DNA from: Whalleya microplaca
Lineage: Eukaryota > Ascomycota > Sordariomycetes > Xylariales > Xylariaceae
Assembly (NCBI GenBank): GCA_022497155.1
Contig: MU385710.1
Coordinates: forward strand, 1-64,000
Length of the DNA: 64,000 bases
Reading direction: 5' to 3'
The notes beneath the pieces were generated by a model, which was not told where the DNA came from, did not search any database, and worked only from the letters and a program-made list of their open reading frames with translations. This document shows, one piece after another, positions 1 through 9,719 of the stretch; within the stretch, counting starts at the first letter, position 1, and each line of letters begins with the position of its first letter. The translations under genes and the position numbers were made by a program.

Positions 1-84
1 ATAAATTAATAAATTAAAATATATAAGTTTTTATAAAAAATATATAATTTAATTATTTTAATATATATAATTAATTTTTATATA

Positions 85-375
85 TTTATATAATTAATTT
101 TTTAAAGTGCTTTTTCCCTTTATATATAATTAATTTTTTAAAGTATTTTTTCCTTTTATATATAATTAATTCCTTAAAGTGCTTTTTCCTTTTATATATA
201 ATTGATTTTTTAAAGTGCTTTTTCTTTTTATATATAATTGATTTTTTAAAGTGCTTTTTCCTTTTATATATAAATAATTTTTTAAAGTGCTCTTTCCTTT
301 TATATATAATTGATTTTTTAAAGTGCTTTTTCCTTTTATATATAATTGATTTTTTAAAATATTTTTTCCTTTTTA
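85..375. repeat. 36-bp tandem satellite, about 8 copies
   Basis: The core AAAGT (or a decayed AAAAT) recurs at 104, 140, 176, 212, 248, 284, 320 and 356, exactly 36 bp apart. Each unit is an A/T-rich stretch ending in CTTTTTCC followed by TATATATAATT. Copies differ by a few substitutions and no indels. There are no spacers between units, so it is a satellite and not a CRISPR array. Confidence 0.95.
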
Positions 376-512
376 CTAAAACGCCTTACTTTTTTAAATC
401 ATTTATTTAATTTTACCCCACTTATTATACCCCCTTTTATTATACTCTTTACTATATATTATATATTATATAATTTAACTAATTTTCGCCATAATTATTA
501 TACTTATTATAT

Positions 513-985
513 CCCGCGGTCGCATTTAATTAATTTTAATTAATTAATTAATATAATCGCGAAATAATCGACTTTTAAATAAATATAACCGGTAATAAGT
601 ATATAATTAATTTACTTTTTTACCTTTATTGCTCCTATTATTTCCCGCAATCGCATTTAATTAAATTTAATTAATTAATCGAAATAATCGCAAAATAATC
701 GACTTTTAAATAAATGCGACTAGTAAAAGGCTTATAACTAATTTACTTTTTTTATTTTTATTACTTTTGTTATTTTTTGCGGTCGTATTTAATTAAATTT
801 AATAAATTAATCGAAATAATTACGAAATAATTAACTTTTAAGTAAATACGACCGGTAAAAAGCTTATATATAACCACTTTACTTTTTTACCTTTATTATT
901 CCTATTATTTCCTGCGGTCGCTTTTAATTAAATTTATTTTATTAATTGAAATAATTACGAAATAATCGACCTTTAATTATATATT
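513..985. repeat. ~132-bp tandem repeat, 4 copies
   Basis: A GCGGTCGCATTTAATTAA-like box recurs at about 516, 647, 779 and 914, giving periods of 131, 132 and 135 bp. Each copy also carries a CGAAATAAT box and a downstream run ending TTTACTTTTTTACCTTTATT. The last copy is truncated. CpG-containing boxes survive better than the rest of the unit. Confidence 0.88.
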
Positions 986-1560
986 TATTTATATTAAACC
1001 GATTATAACATTTAAAAACTACTTATAAATAACTGCTAGCTTAAAATATAAAATAAAACATTTAGCTAATAATTATTCGCTAATTATTATAAATAAATAA
1101 CTCGAAATTTAATGCCGGAACTAGATTTTAATATACGTTATTAAATAATTCCTAGTTTAAAAGTCCGATTTCCACTATAAATTAGGCTAAAATAAATGCC
1201 CCTAAATAATTAAGATATAATTATATATTTATTTTTTATAATATAAAATACCGATATTATTAAATCTATAAACGAAATAATAAATAAAAAAACTGCCGAT
1301 AATAATAATTTAAATTCTTTAATAAAATAATAAAATAATTATAAAATAATTAAATATTAATAGGCTTTATAAAAAAAGCGTAAATTTTTGCGAGTTATAA
1401 ATCTTATATTAAAAAAAATATAATTAAACTTTAGCTTTAGCCTAATAATTAAAAAATATTAATTTTAGCACTAGAAATTAATAATTAAATTTAAAAACAA
1501 CTATTTATAAAAAACTAGGGTATAACTAAAAATAACGCCGATAATAATACCGAAATAAAT

Positions 1561-1710
1561 AATAATAATTTTAAAAATAAAAATATTAATGCCGATAACC
1601 TTATAAATAAAAATAATAATACCGACAATTTTATTAATAAGAATAATAATATTAATAACTTTATAAATAAAGATAATAATGCCGATAACTTTATAAATAA
1701 AAATAGTAAT
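1561..1710 (+). repeat. 30-bp minisatellite in a decayed coding remnant
   Basis: Five units of exactly 30 bp start at 1561, 1591, 1621, 1651 and 1681. Units 2-5 read without a stop in one forward frame and give a ten-residue Asn/Asp-rich repeat with the pattern xDNFINKNNN. The period is a multiple of three and the frame is kept, which suggests a former protein repeat that later lost G/C to RIP. The parent protein is not recognised; stops surround the repeat. Confidence 0.7.
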
Positions 1711-2430
1711 AATAATTGGTATTATAATAAAAAATTCCAGATTATATTAAACTCGGATAATAATTTTAATTTTATTTTTTAAAACGATAACCGGAATAAA
1801 TATAATAAAGTAATATTTAATTATAAAGCTAATAACGATAACGAAAATAACGAGAACGATAAAAAAATAAATATAAATAATAAAGTTATTATTACAATTA
1901 TTAAAAATTTTACCGAAAAAAAATAACGATATATTAATATAAATTTACTATTTTTAAAAGGAAAAAATACCGACCTTAGGCTTAAAAAAATTTAATTTAC
2001 CGTAAATAAAAAAAGCTGTAAAATTATAGCTTATAAAATACCTGTTTTATTAATTAAAAAAACCTTAAAAGTAGATAAAAAAAACTCCTACTTTTAGTAC
2101 GTCTGGCGTGCGGTAACTAAAAGTACGTAAATAAAGGCTAGAAAATATATAAAAAGATTATTTTATAATTATTTTACTAATTTAGTTATAGTCGCTATTT
2201 TATGTAAAATTTATCGTTATTAAAAAAGCACCGACTTTTTAATTCCTAAAGCCGCCTTTTAACGACTTATCCGGGAAGTTTTTTAACAATTTAATATAAA
2301 GTATAAATAATAAGTTTTTGTTATATTTAGTTTTTAAGAAACAGCTAAATTTACTATAATAAAAATAATAAAAAATATAATTATTAATAAAATAATTATA
2401 AAATAATTTAATAAGTTTTTAGTTATTAAA

Positions 2431-2941
2431 TATAAGGCTTACGTTATAAGCTTTATTAATTTATAAGCCTTATCGGGGATATATCGGGGAAGGACCGGAG
2501 GTTTTTCTTTATCTTTTATTTATATAAGGGAGGCTTTACCCTTTTATATATAAAGGGGTTAAAAATTAGTGCACTTATATTTATATTGTTATGGGGCAGG
2601 GGATTACGGGTATTGACAGCAGCTTAGGAGCCATTAGAAGCCCCTTAGAGCCACGTCACAGGGCACTTCACAGGGTATCCACAGGGCACTCCACAGGGCA
2701 ATTTACAGTGGATCACATACCTGTATTTAGCTGACCTTTTCCCTCACATCTCCTTCACTTTTTTAATAACAGACAACATAGATATCACCAGATCACCAGA
2801 TAGTCACACACAGCTCTAGCAGCTAATATACACTCATTTTTAACTTAATATCTCACTTTCGATTCACCCCGACACCCTATCCTAAGACAATATCTTATAA
2901 GTTAATATATTACCCGTATTTAACTATTATTATTTCTAATA
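2431..2941 (+). repeat. Left LTR, split by a nested solo LTR
   Basis: The two parts, 2431-2586 and 2894-2941, total 204 bp and align end to end with the right LTR at 4525-4728. Nearly all differences are C-to-T or G-to-A with this copy being the altered one. An internal inverted pair (ATAAGGCTTAC and GTAAGCCTTAT in the right LTR) lies at the 5' end. Confidence 0.85.
2587..2889 (+). mobile_element. Solo LTR (303 bp), not RIP-decayed
   Basis: A segment of ordinary base composition interrupts the left LTR of the older element. It starts TGTTATGGGG and ends AAGACA, the usual TG...CA ends. It is flanked by ATAT on both sides (2583-2586 and 2890-2893). The uninterrupted right LTR reads ATAC at the same place, which becomes ATAT by one C-to-T change. 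It contains four tandem CACAGGG units of about 12 bp (about 2657-2704). At 303 bp it is shorter than the repeat length usually needed to trigger RIP. Confidence 0.8.
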
Positions 2942-4400
2942 ATTTTTATTTTTTTTCCCGAGTTATTTACGGCATATCGACTTTAGGTATATTTATTAAA
3001 AATAGTACCCGAAAAAATAAGTAAGCTGCTGCGGAACTTTTACGAGAGCCGGATCTTATAACTATTAAAAAAAGCCTGTCGCTCGTATAAATATAAAACC
3101 TTAATCCCTTAGAAGACTAGGATTAAAGGAGGGACGAATTTATTACTTAACCTTAAAAAAACGTAAAACCTAGCTAAACCTAAAATGCCGTAAAATTTAA
3201 TAAATAATAAGCCTGCTACTATAAAAAGCTTCGTATTTTAAAGCTTAAACGAATTGCCTTACGTATTTTTTTTGCGTAATTTATTAAAGTTTTACGTAAA
3301 AAACGTGACGTAATTAGTACCCGGGATACGCTATTAAAACTTTCGGACTTGTTATTGTCTAACAGTAAGCCTAATATATTTAACGGTTCGAGGTTTAATC
3401 TTTTTTTAGGAAAGTTTATCCTGCCGGATCCCGATTTCTCCAGTTCCGATAGCGACTCAGATATTAATTTTAATTATATCGTTATGTTTAATTATAATAA
3501 ATTTAGTTTTTTATTTAATTATATTAAATAAAAGTTTTAATTTAACGAATGCCGGGCTATCTTTTTTAGCGTACCTAAAAAGTTTCGGAAAAATACCGCT
3601 AAAATTATTTATACTCGGAATAAAATAAATTAATAATATAAAGGAATATATTAAACCCGAATCTAGTTTATAAGCAAGCCGGAACGATAGCAGCTTCGAT
3701 TAGACTGGGATATTTTTAAATAATAGACTAAAATATTTATTTATAGCTCCGGATATCTGGAAACTTATTTTATTATAGCATTAAAGAATGCCGGCTAATA
3801 GCTGGGGCAAAACCTTCGGAAGTTTAATATATATTTTTCCGGCTTAAAGGCTTAATAACTTAAGCTAGTTTCGGAGAAAAACCGGGCCCTACTTTTTTAC
3901 AGAAAGTTACGGCTAAACTTTAGAAATGAAATTATTAGTTACGATAAAAAGCTTTTAAAAAAAAGAAATAATATAATAGATATTACTGTCTAACGTTAGG
4001 AACTAATATTTATAGCTTAAAAAGAAGCTATTAATTTTAGGGGCGGCTATAAGCGGGGCTATAATAACAATAAAAAAAACCCGAACCCGGGCCGAAAGCT
4101 TTTTTGTTAGACCGATAGATTTTAAGGCTTTAGAAAACCCGGAAAAAGAACTAATCTCCTTAAAGAAAAATATTAATACCAAGGTTATTATATTATTAAT
4201 TCTGCTATTAAAAGTAATACTTAAATCTAGCTAAGGCCTACCGGTAATAAGCCCGGTATTAGGCCGAAAAATAAATTACAGGAAAGGTATTATAATTATA
4301 ACAAACTAAAATATTATGCCTATAACTATATTATAAGCCAGGGAAACGGGCCTAAGGTTTAAAAGTTACTAAAGCCTTTAAACCCGATAAAAAGTTATTT
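2942..4400 (+). pseudogene. Remnant of a retrotransposon Gag gene
   Basis: The forward strand keeps weak Gag-like features. Near 3350-3420 an open stretch has a KPNIFNGSR motif of the kind that opens Gag domains. At 4288, 4297, 4312 and 4327 four TAT codons sit in one frame at the exact spacing of a CX2CX4HX4C zinc knuckle; TGT-to-TAT and CAT-to-TAT are both RIP-type changes. Many stops interrupt every frame. The family (Gypsy or Copia) cannot be told without polymerase. Confidence 0.6.
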
Positions 4401-4417
4401 ATTTAGGTTTTATATAT

Positions 4418-4508
4418 CTTTTAAACCCCTTATATAGTTTACCCGGGTGCGAAAAAAAAAGGAGGCTTTTTTTTTGCACCCGGGTGGACTGTATAAAGGG
4501 TTTAAAAG
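4418..4508. repeat. Long hairpin next to the right LTR
   Basis: The left arm (about 4418-4461) starts CTTTTAAACCCC and includes TTTACCCGGGTGC. The right arm (about 4466-4508) holds GCACCCGGGTGGAC and ends GGGTTTAAAAG. The arms pair over more than 35 bases with a few C/T-type mismatches and an A-run/T-run at the tip. It lies 16 bp before the right LTR, within the internal region of the element. Confidence 0.85.
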
Positions 4509-4524
4509 ACATGCGATTATTAGA

Positions 4525-4728
4525 TGTAAGGCTTACGTTATAAGCCCTATTAACCTGTAAGCCTTATCGGGGATATATCGGGGAAGGACCGGAGGTTTTT
4601 CCCTACCTTTTGTTTATATAAGGGAGGCTTCGCCCTTTTATATACATAGGGGTTAAAAATCAGTGCACTTATATTTATACCCTATAAGTGAATATATTAC
4701 CCGTGCTTAACTACTATTATTTTTAACA
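4525..4728 (+). repeat. Right LTR of the Gag-only element
   Basis: This 204-bp copy is less decayed than the left LTR and keeps more C and G. It begins TGTAAGGCTTACG and ends TTTTTAACA. A TATATAAGGG box (about 4614-4623) may be the old promoter TATA. Confidence 0.85.
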
Positions 4729-5199
4729 TTAATATTTAACTTAATTTATATTTATACTAATCGAGTTATATTATAAATTAAAAATATAACTTTAATAAAA
4801 ATGGTTATTAGTTATTTTTTAATTTTATAAAAAGTATAATTAAAAAATTATACGCTTAATTTATTAGGACGATAGATATATTATAAAAAAGTAACTCGAA
4901 AAAATCGGGCGGCATAAAAAAAACGGCTTTAAAATAATATTAAACTATATTAGCTCGATAAGCTTTAAAAAACCAAAAGATATAAAAAAAAGGTTAATAA
5001 TTTAAAACTATAAAGAAATAATTCTTTATAACTTAATTAAAATAATAATTTAATAGTATTTAGTTTTTAAAAAATACTAACGTTTAAAATACGAAACTTT
5101 ATATAAATATTTTTATTATTTATTAATATAGGCATTTAAATATTTACTAGTTTATATTAATATATAAGTTTTAGTTAATTATTTTATAATTATTTCGAA

Positions 5200-5431
5200 A
5201 TTTTATTTGTCCTATTAATATATATATATTTTTTATAAAAGTCTTATAAGAATATATAATGGGAGGGAAATTTTATAAGAGTCCCACTACTAGCGTAAGA
5301 CTTACATAAGAGTCCCATCACTTCCCATAAGAATTAGTGGGAGTCCCATGGGACTCCCATGTATAAGTCTACTTGGGGGATATATAAATATAGTATAGCA
5401 TGTGGGTCGTCCAACCTCCTATATTCTAACA
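5200..5431 (-). mobile_element. LTR-like fragment of a second element
   Basis: Read on the minus strand from 5431 the sequence begins TGTTAGAATATAGGAGG, like the TGTTGGAATA starts of many Copia LTRs. It then has a TATATTTATATA box and a striking 22-bp palindrome (5338-5359), and runs into AT-rich decay on the left, where its end is lost. No partner LTR is visible in the window. Confidence 0.4.
5338..5359. repeat. Perfect 22-bp palindrome
   Basis: TGGGAGTCCCA is followed directly by its own reverse complement, TGGGACTCCCA, with no loop. Further AGTCCCA/C pieces lie at about 5279-5286 and 5311-5318, so the motif is locally amplified. It lies in the LTR-like fragment. Confidence 0.9.
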
Positions 5432-5522
5432 CTTACGAGTATTCCCCACGGTTTTCAACTATTGAGAGTTAGTGTCTTTTATATGATGAAATAGACGCAG
5501 GTTATGAGTAGTATAGTAATTG

Positions 5523-5567
5523 TATTAGAGAAGTATCATCACTAGAGTCTAGGAGGGAGAATCTCCC
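5523..5567 (+). repeat. Dispersed 45-bp repeat, copy A
   Basis: The core is ATTAGAGAAGTATCATCACT followed by a short inverted repeat (GGGAGA and TCTCCC). It matches copies at 11873-11918 and 12104-12148. The surrounding 4729-6250 has no gene that I can support. Confidence 0.6.
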
Positions 5568-6250
5568 ACCATACGTAAGCCACAGCCTGTGGGGCGTCCT
5601 AGCCACATGAACTATCACAGCCACACATCCCGGTAGTCCGTCACTATCCACAGAGTCTGTGTGTTTGGTCGGAATGCCAAAGGGGTTTTAGTGTGGTACT
5701 TGAATCATTTCGCAGGGCACCACGAACATTCACACAGCTACCCATTGGTCCGTTCCTTTCCATTGAAGATTCAACCAGTGGAACGTATCATGTTGGCCCT
5801 TCGATGGTCTGAATAGACGCGGATGAGCTAATATGTGTATTAAGTTCCACCTCTAATCTATCAGCTATCCAGTTTGCTGCTATTGACTGTGTCGTTGGGA
5901 ACTTTATATCAGAGTTCATTATATTGACGGGCTTCGGAAGTACTCATCTTGAAGCTGATGGTTGTATTATTTCTCAGGTACTGCTCTAGATTTCGAGAAA
6001 CTACTACAGAAAAGTACCCGTATTGTAATAAAATGCTGGTAGCAAAACAAGATGCCCGCCGCCATGGAAGACTGTCGCAAAAACGACGCCGTTATTGCGG
6101 TGCAGCAATAACGCCTGATATATCTTCCCGCGACAAAGACCCAGAAACATTCCAAAACACCAGCATCGCTCCCAATTACTCAAATATAACCATTTAACCC
6201 ATTTAATTTCCAGTTTTTCGGAGTATCGCTGTCCGTCACTGGCACTCTCT
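5568..6250. other. Intergenic, no gene recognised
   Basis: The DNA has normal base composition between the repeat block and the lectin-like gene. Short open frames occur at 5949-6285 on both strands, but none has a recognisable domain and they overlap each other. The part next to 6250 is probably the 3' untranslated region of the neighbouring minus-strand gene. Confidence 0.5.
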
Positions 6251-7648
6251 TCATGGAAATACCACTCCGACGTAGCTAAGCACACTAGGATTAGAGGGAT
6301 CTATATGATATTCCAAGATTTCCCCGTTCGATATCCCGTAGAATGATGCATCTAAAGTTGTCGCAATCGAGGTAAAATTGGTGGAAGGTCCTGAAGGAAA
6401 TTTGATTGGCTGATAAATATTGGTTACTTCAGTTCCGTTCAGCAAGCAGCCAGCTACTGTGCCATTAGAAAGCAATACCAGAAAATACGGTTGCGTATAG
6501 TTGAATAACGATGTTCCTGCAAGTTGTGGAGTGGACGGGGTGTACGATATATCGTTTAAAATGTCACCATCTGCGTAACCGTTAATTTTGAATGATGACT
6601 CCGACGGAGGGGTGAAATACTCACCAGTTTTCCAATTAGCTCCTTCTGAGACACTATAAGACTGGATGTTTCCACCAGTATCACTGGATACTGTCTCGGC
6701 TACAAGACTGAGCTTTAGAAGTCCAGATCCATCTCGTTGAGGGACCATAGCCATGCTAGAGCCCGCTGCAATTGTACCATCAAGAGTTGCTCCAAGACGC
6801 CATGTGTCGCTGGCGTTTGCGACACCAATATGACCTTGCCGATTCTGAAAAGCGATAATCCAGTTCCCCATACAATCGGAGGAGCAACCTTGCCACGTTG
6901 CCGCCAACTTAGATTCAGCGGCAGCATAGACTGTGATGGGGAGGTTATCGATGCCAATTCCATTAGTGGTAAATGTAGAATCTCTTGATCCTACCATCTG
7001 GATTCCATTGTCTGGTGTTAAGAACCAGACCCATGTCTCGTAAAGTTTCTTGCCTTCAAACTCAAGCGAAGCGGCTGTTAGTGATGACCCAGGATATGCT
7101 CTTATATTAGGGCGACTTGTATCCATAGCTAATAAGCTGGTCAGATTCCGTGTCTCCCACGTTGTAGTTTGGGAATCCCATTGTCGCAAGACAAGTGCGC
7201 CGGAGCTATCTTGGAAAAAAACCGATCGGACGGTATAGCCCTCCGCGTTTACGAGACTTGATGCTGCGAGAGAAGAATTTGCTAAGATCGGGCCAGTTCC
7301 AGGTGTTTCAGAAGGAGTTAGCGAAGCATTGTCCGAAGGACTCTCCTTTCTCTCGTCTTGCGTGCTTTGCCGACTTAAGATCCCTCCCGCTGTACCGCCA
7401 GCAACTGCTCCAGCAACTATCAAGAGAACGAGAGCTGCAAGCACACAGAAAGATCGCGGCCGCATGCCCCATATTAGTCTTTGTTCCGTGCAATTCTCGG
7501 ATCCGTTGGCCAGGCCACCATTGTCCTTCCAAATTGCTTCAGGCTGGTCCGATGGCGCAACTTCAGGAAGATCTTTCTCAGGTTCGAATATTACGTAGGG
7601 GTGTCCAGATTGATCATTGCGAACTTCGAGTGTGCTATAAGGTTCCAT
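6251..7648 (-). CDS. Fucose-specific-lectin-like membrane protein
   Basis: A single-exon gene of 465 codons plus stop. I start at the ATG at 7648; the frame is open upstream only through a GTG. Residues 1-66 form a polar N-terminus, about 67-89 a transmembrane segment (FCVLAALVLLIVAGAV...), and the rest a Trp- and Gly-rich region of repeated beta-type blocks with several N-glycosylation sites. This layout (cytosolic tail, one membrane span, external beta-propeller) is typical of fungal proteins with a fucose-specific lectin domain (AAL superfamily). I infer a type II surface protein. Sugar binding is not shown, since the binding-site residues cannot be assigned by eye. No intron is needed. 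It is the first intact gene to the right of the RIP-decayed block. Confidence 0.75.
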   Translation of the reverse strand: MEPYSTLEVRNDQSGHPYVIFEPEKDLPEVAPSDQPEAIWKDNGGLANGSENCTEQRLIWGMRPRSFCVLAALVLLIVAGAVAGGTAGGILSRQSTQDERKESPSDNASLTPSETPGTGPILANSSLAASSLVNAEGYTVRSVFFQDSSGALVLRQWDSQTTTWETRNLTSLLAMDTSRPNIRAYPGSSLTAASLEFEGKKLYETWVWFLTPDNGIQMVGSRDSTFTTNGIGIDNLPITVYAAAESKLAATWQGCSSDCMGNWIIAFQNRQGHIGVANASDTWRLGATLDGTIAAGSSMAMVPQRDGSGLLKLSLVAETVSSDTGGNIQSYSVSEGANWKTGEYFTPPSESSFKINGYADGDILNDISYTPSTPQLAGTSLFNYTQPYFLVLLSNGTVAGCLLNGTEVTNIYQPIKFPSGPSTNFTSIATTLDASFYGISNGEILEYHIDPSNPSVLSYVGVVFP

Positions 7649-9179
7649 ATCGCAACTCAAGGCCACAAAGCTAAGTCAACGAAGTTCAAGCGCACTTGAA
7701 GCTTCTTGGAAAAGGCATAAGTTACAAAGCTGGCATTTGGGATGTTGTGGGAAGAGGTGCACAGACAGAGAACTACCTAGCTGACTAGATACTTTAAGTC
7801 CACGCCGTGTCGGCGCATTTGGGTTTTAATTTTCTCCATATATCTAATACAACATCAACCCCATCTTTGCCTCATCCGTAGGATGTATGATTTTGAATAG
7901 TGGAGCTACGAAGAATCCCGAAAGACTGCGCGCGTAGCGCACGGGCTTGCGGTGGTGGAACCATCTCCTAGCTCTTCTATGTATATAGCAAAGCAGCTGA
8001 AGGAATGGTTGATGGATTCGAAGATCAGGGATGGGGGCGGAAATGAAGCTGTATGTCTGGGAATTATAGAGCTAACTCCAAGTGCACGTGATGGCCCTTG
8101 CTTAGAGCTGATGGCCAAGCGAAAGGAAACGGCAATTCATACCGATTGGCAAGGGTAGATTTGGCTTATGGACTTGCCTGGGCAGTTCCGACATAGAAAC
8201 TGTTACATGCAACATATTACTAGTAATCATAGACAGATGTAAGAAGCCTTTATATTTAGATAACTGAATTTGGGGACGGATATCAATAGCGAGGCGGCCG
8301 CTCGGGTGGCGGCTTACAGTCTTGAGCCCTTTTTCTTAGCGTATTTATATCTTGACTTATCATGCGACAAAGTTCTTGAAAAAGCCAGCAGGTTTCTGCT
8401 ACATGCATGATTTAGGTATTGGGTCGTCCAGTAATCTAAGTACCTAGGTTGGACCCATAACGACATTATACCAAGACTTTAGTATAAAAATTTGAAGTAT
8501 GTGAGAGGGCTGGATAAATAATACTGGCGAGAAGGATCCCCAAAGACCCACATTGTTGTGGTTGGGTGTATCAAATTATGTAGCTGTGTGGCACAGTTTT
8601 CAAGGCATGAGAAAAATTAATAATCTACGTTGGAACGGCGCTAGTGGAAGACACTGTCAGAGGTTTCTTGTTGTTTACACCCTGTGATTCTCTAAAGTAG
8701 CTGCAACTATGATGAAACTACATATAGTCTGCCAGTAACGAAAGTTATACGAAGTAGCTATAAGCGCCAATGATGTTCAGAACATACATCCTAGAGATTG
8801 TCACTAGGAGGCGCATGGTCTAACGTTAGCCCTTGTTTGAATATGTGGCCGCAAATACATAGTAATTGCCGCGCCATCGAGGTAATTCACGACCTACGCC
8901 ATCATATCTCACCTTAAGCTCAACGGGCCTTTATCTCTTTGTAAGGTTGAAAAAGACTCTACAAAGAAACAATGATGCCGTCGATGACAATGAGAAGCTT
9001 TACGACAAGAAAACAAATAAAATAAAGACAGATATCGAGTTTACTTCCATGACCTTCTCTGCTGGAAACGCTAGGTAATCTTTAGCTCACCACATATATA
9101 AGCATCGCGAGGTATCTATCAAAACAGCGTGCTAACCCTTCATCTAGGCCAAATCTACATTGCCTACAACATCTTGAAG
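7649..9179. other. Intergenic with a possible gene fragment
   Basis: An open frame on the plus strand at about 7925-8158 encodes a plausible C-terminal tail (from Met at 7979) ending in HTDWQG and a stop. It has no start context, no family I recognise and overlaps an open minus-strand frame, so I do not call it a gene. Another 70-codon frame at 8866-9078 is equally unsupported. The left side is the promoter region of the lectin-like gene. Confidence 0.45.
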
Positions 9180-9719
9180 ATGCATTACTCTAACAGCCAA
9201 CCTGATGGTAAGTCCAAAGGCAATCGTAAGCAGCGCTTGATTGCAGATGAGCTTGAATGGTCGAAGGACCGCACGCCGTCAAGTTACAAATCGGCGTCTA
9301 CAAGAAGCTGCCCACCACATATTTGCGGATGTTACGAATGCCGGCCCCTCCCTGAATCCATGTTCTTTGATGGCGGAGAAACACGGGTCATCACTCGTGC
9401 CTGGACTTGTGGGCACCGAGAACGGGTCGAAGCTATCCATGACCAGTGGCCGAAGGTCGCCGTAGTTGCGGAGACTGAACGTAAAATAGGCAGGGCTTGC
9501 CAGTATTGTCTCACTCTCCTCAAGTCGTGGAATCCTAAAAGTGAACGACCATATGCTGCTACTTTCGACGGTCGCGTATGGTTGCCTTGTCCGGAAATCG
9601 GCCCAAAAGTTTTCAGATTTGAATGGTATCCTGAAGAGGATGCTCACGATTTCAGGTACGGGCGGGTAGTTTTAGAGGACGGCTATTTAGCGGGAAGGAA
9701 GCACTTGTTGGATAGTTAG
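9180..9719 (+). CDS. Cys-rich hypothetical protein, 179 aa
   Basis: I do not recognise the family. The start is the ATG at 9180; codons upstream are open only to a GTG. The protein is hydrophilic with no signal peptide or membrane segment. Three clusters could bind metal: CPPHICGCYEC near residues 44-54, TCGHRE near 75-80, and CQYC near 106-109. Scattered Trp and a charged C-terminus follow. Codon use looks normal and there are no internal stops over 179 codons, which supports a real gene, but the stretch is isolated and has no neighbour on the same strand nearby. A GATGGTAAGT donor-like site lies near the start, so the true exon structure could differ. Confidence 0.5.
   Translation: MHYSNSQPDGKSKGNRKQRLIADELEWSKDRTPSSYKSASTRSCPPHICGCYECRPLPESMFFDGGETRVITRAWTCGHRERVEAIHDQWPKVAVVAETERKIGRACQYCLTLLKSWNPKSERPYAATFDGRVWLPCPEIGPKVFRFEWYPEEDAHDFRYGRVVLEDGYLAGRKHLLDS

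Larger units (their letters stand above)
2431..4728 (+). mobile_element. Decayed Gag-only LTR retrotransposon
   Basis: Two direct repeats of exactly 204 bp (after removing a nested insertion from the left one) bound an internal region of about 1.6 kb. The right LTR starts TGTAAGGCTTACG and ends TTAACA. The left LTR starts TATAAGG, the same sequence after G-to-A change. The flanks are TTAAA on the left and TTAAT on the right, an imperfect 5-bp match, so the target duplication is unproven. The internal part is long enough for Gag only; I see no room for polymerase. A large inverted repeat sits just inside the right LTR. Confidence 0.8.
1..5230. other. AT-rich RIP-decayed repeat block
   Basis: The block is almost entirely A/T, with no intact gene and long runs of TAA/ATA. 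Where two copies of a repeat can be compared (the two LTRs below), the differences are nearly all C/T or G/A with T/A in the more decayed copy. That is the known signature of repeat-induced point mutation in ascomycetes. It holds tandem satellites, a decayed LTR element and unassigned AT-rich remnants at about 990-2430 and 4729-5200. Composition returns to normal within roughly 5.2-5.45 kb. Such blocks are usually heterochromatic; that part is inference. Confidence 0.85.

Noticed and set aside
1..100. Telomere at the left end
   Set aside because: No TTAGGG/CCCTAA repeats; the sequence is AT satellite.
85..375. 36-bp repeats as a CRISPR array
   Set aside because: Units are directly adjacent with no spacers, and the genome is eukaryotic.
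7925..8158. Plus-strand frame ending HTDWQG
   Set aside because: No start context or known family, and overlapping minus-strand frame; noted only as a possible fragment.
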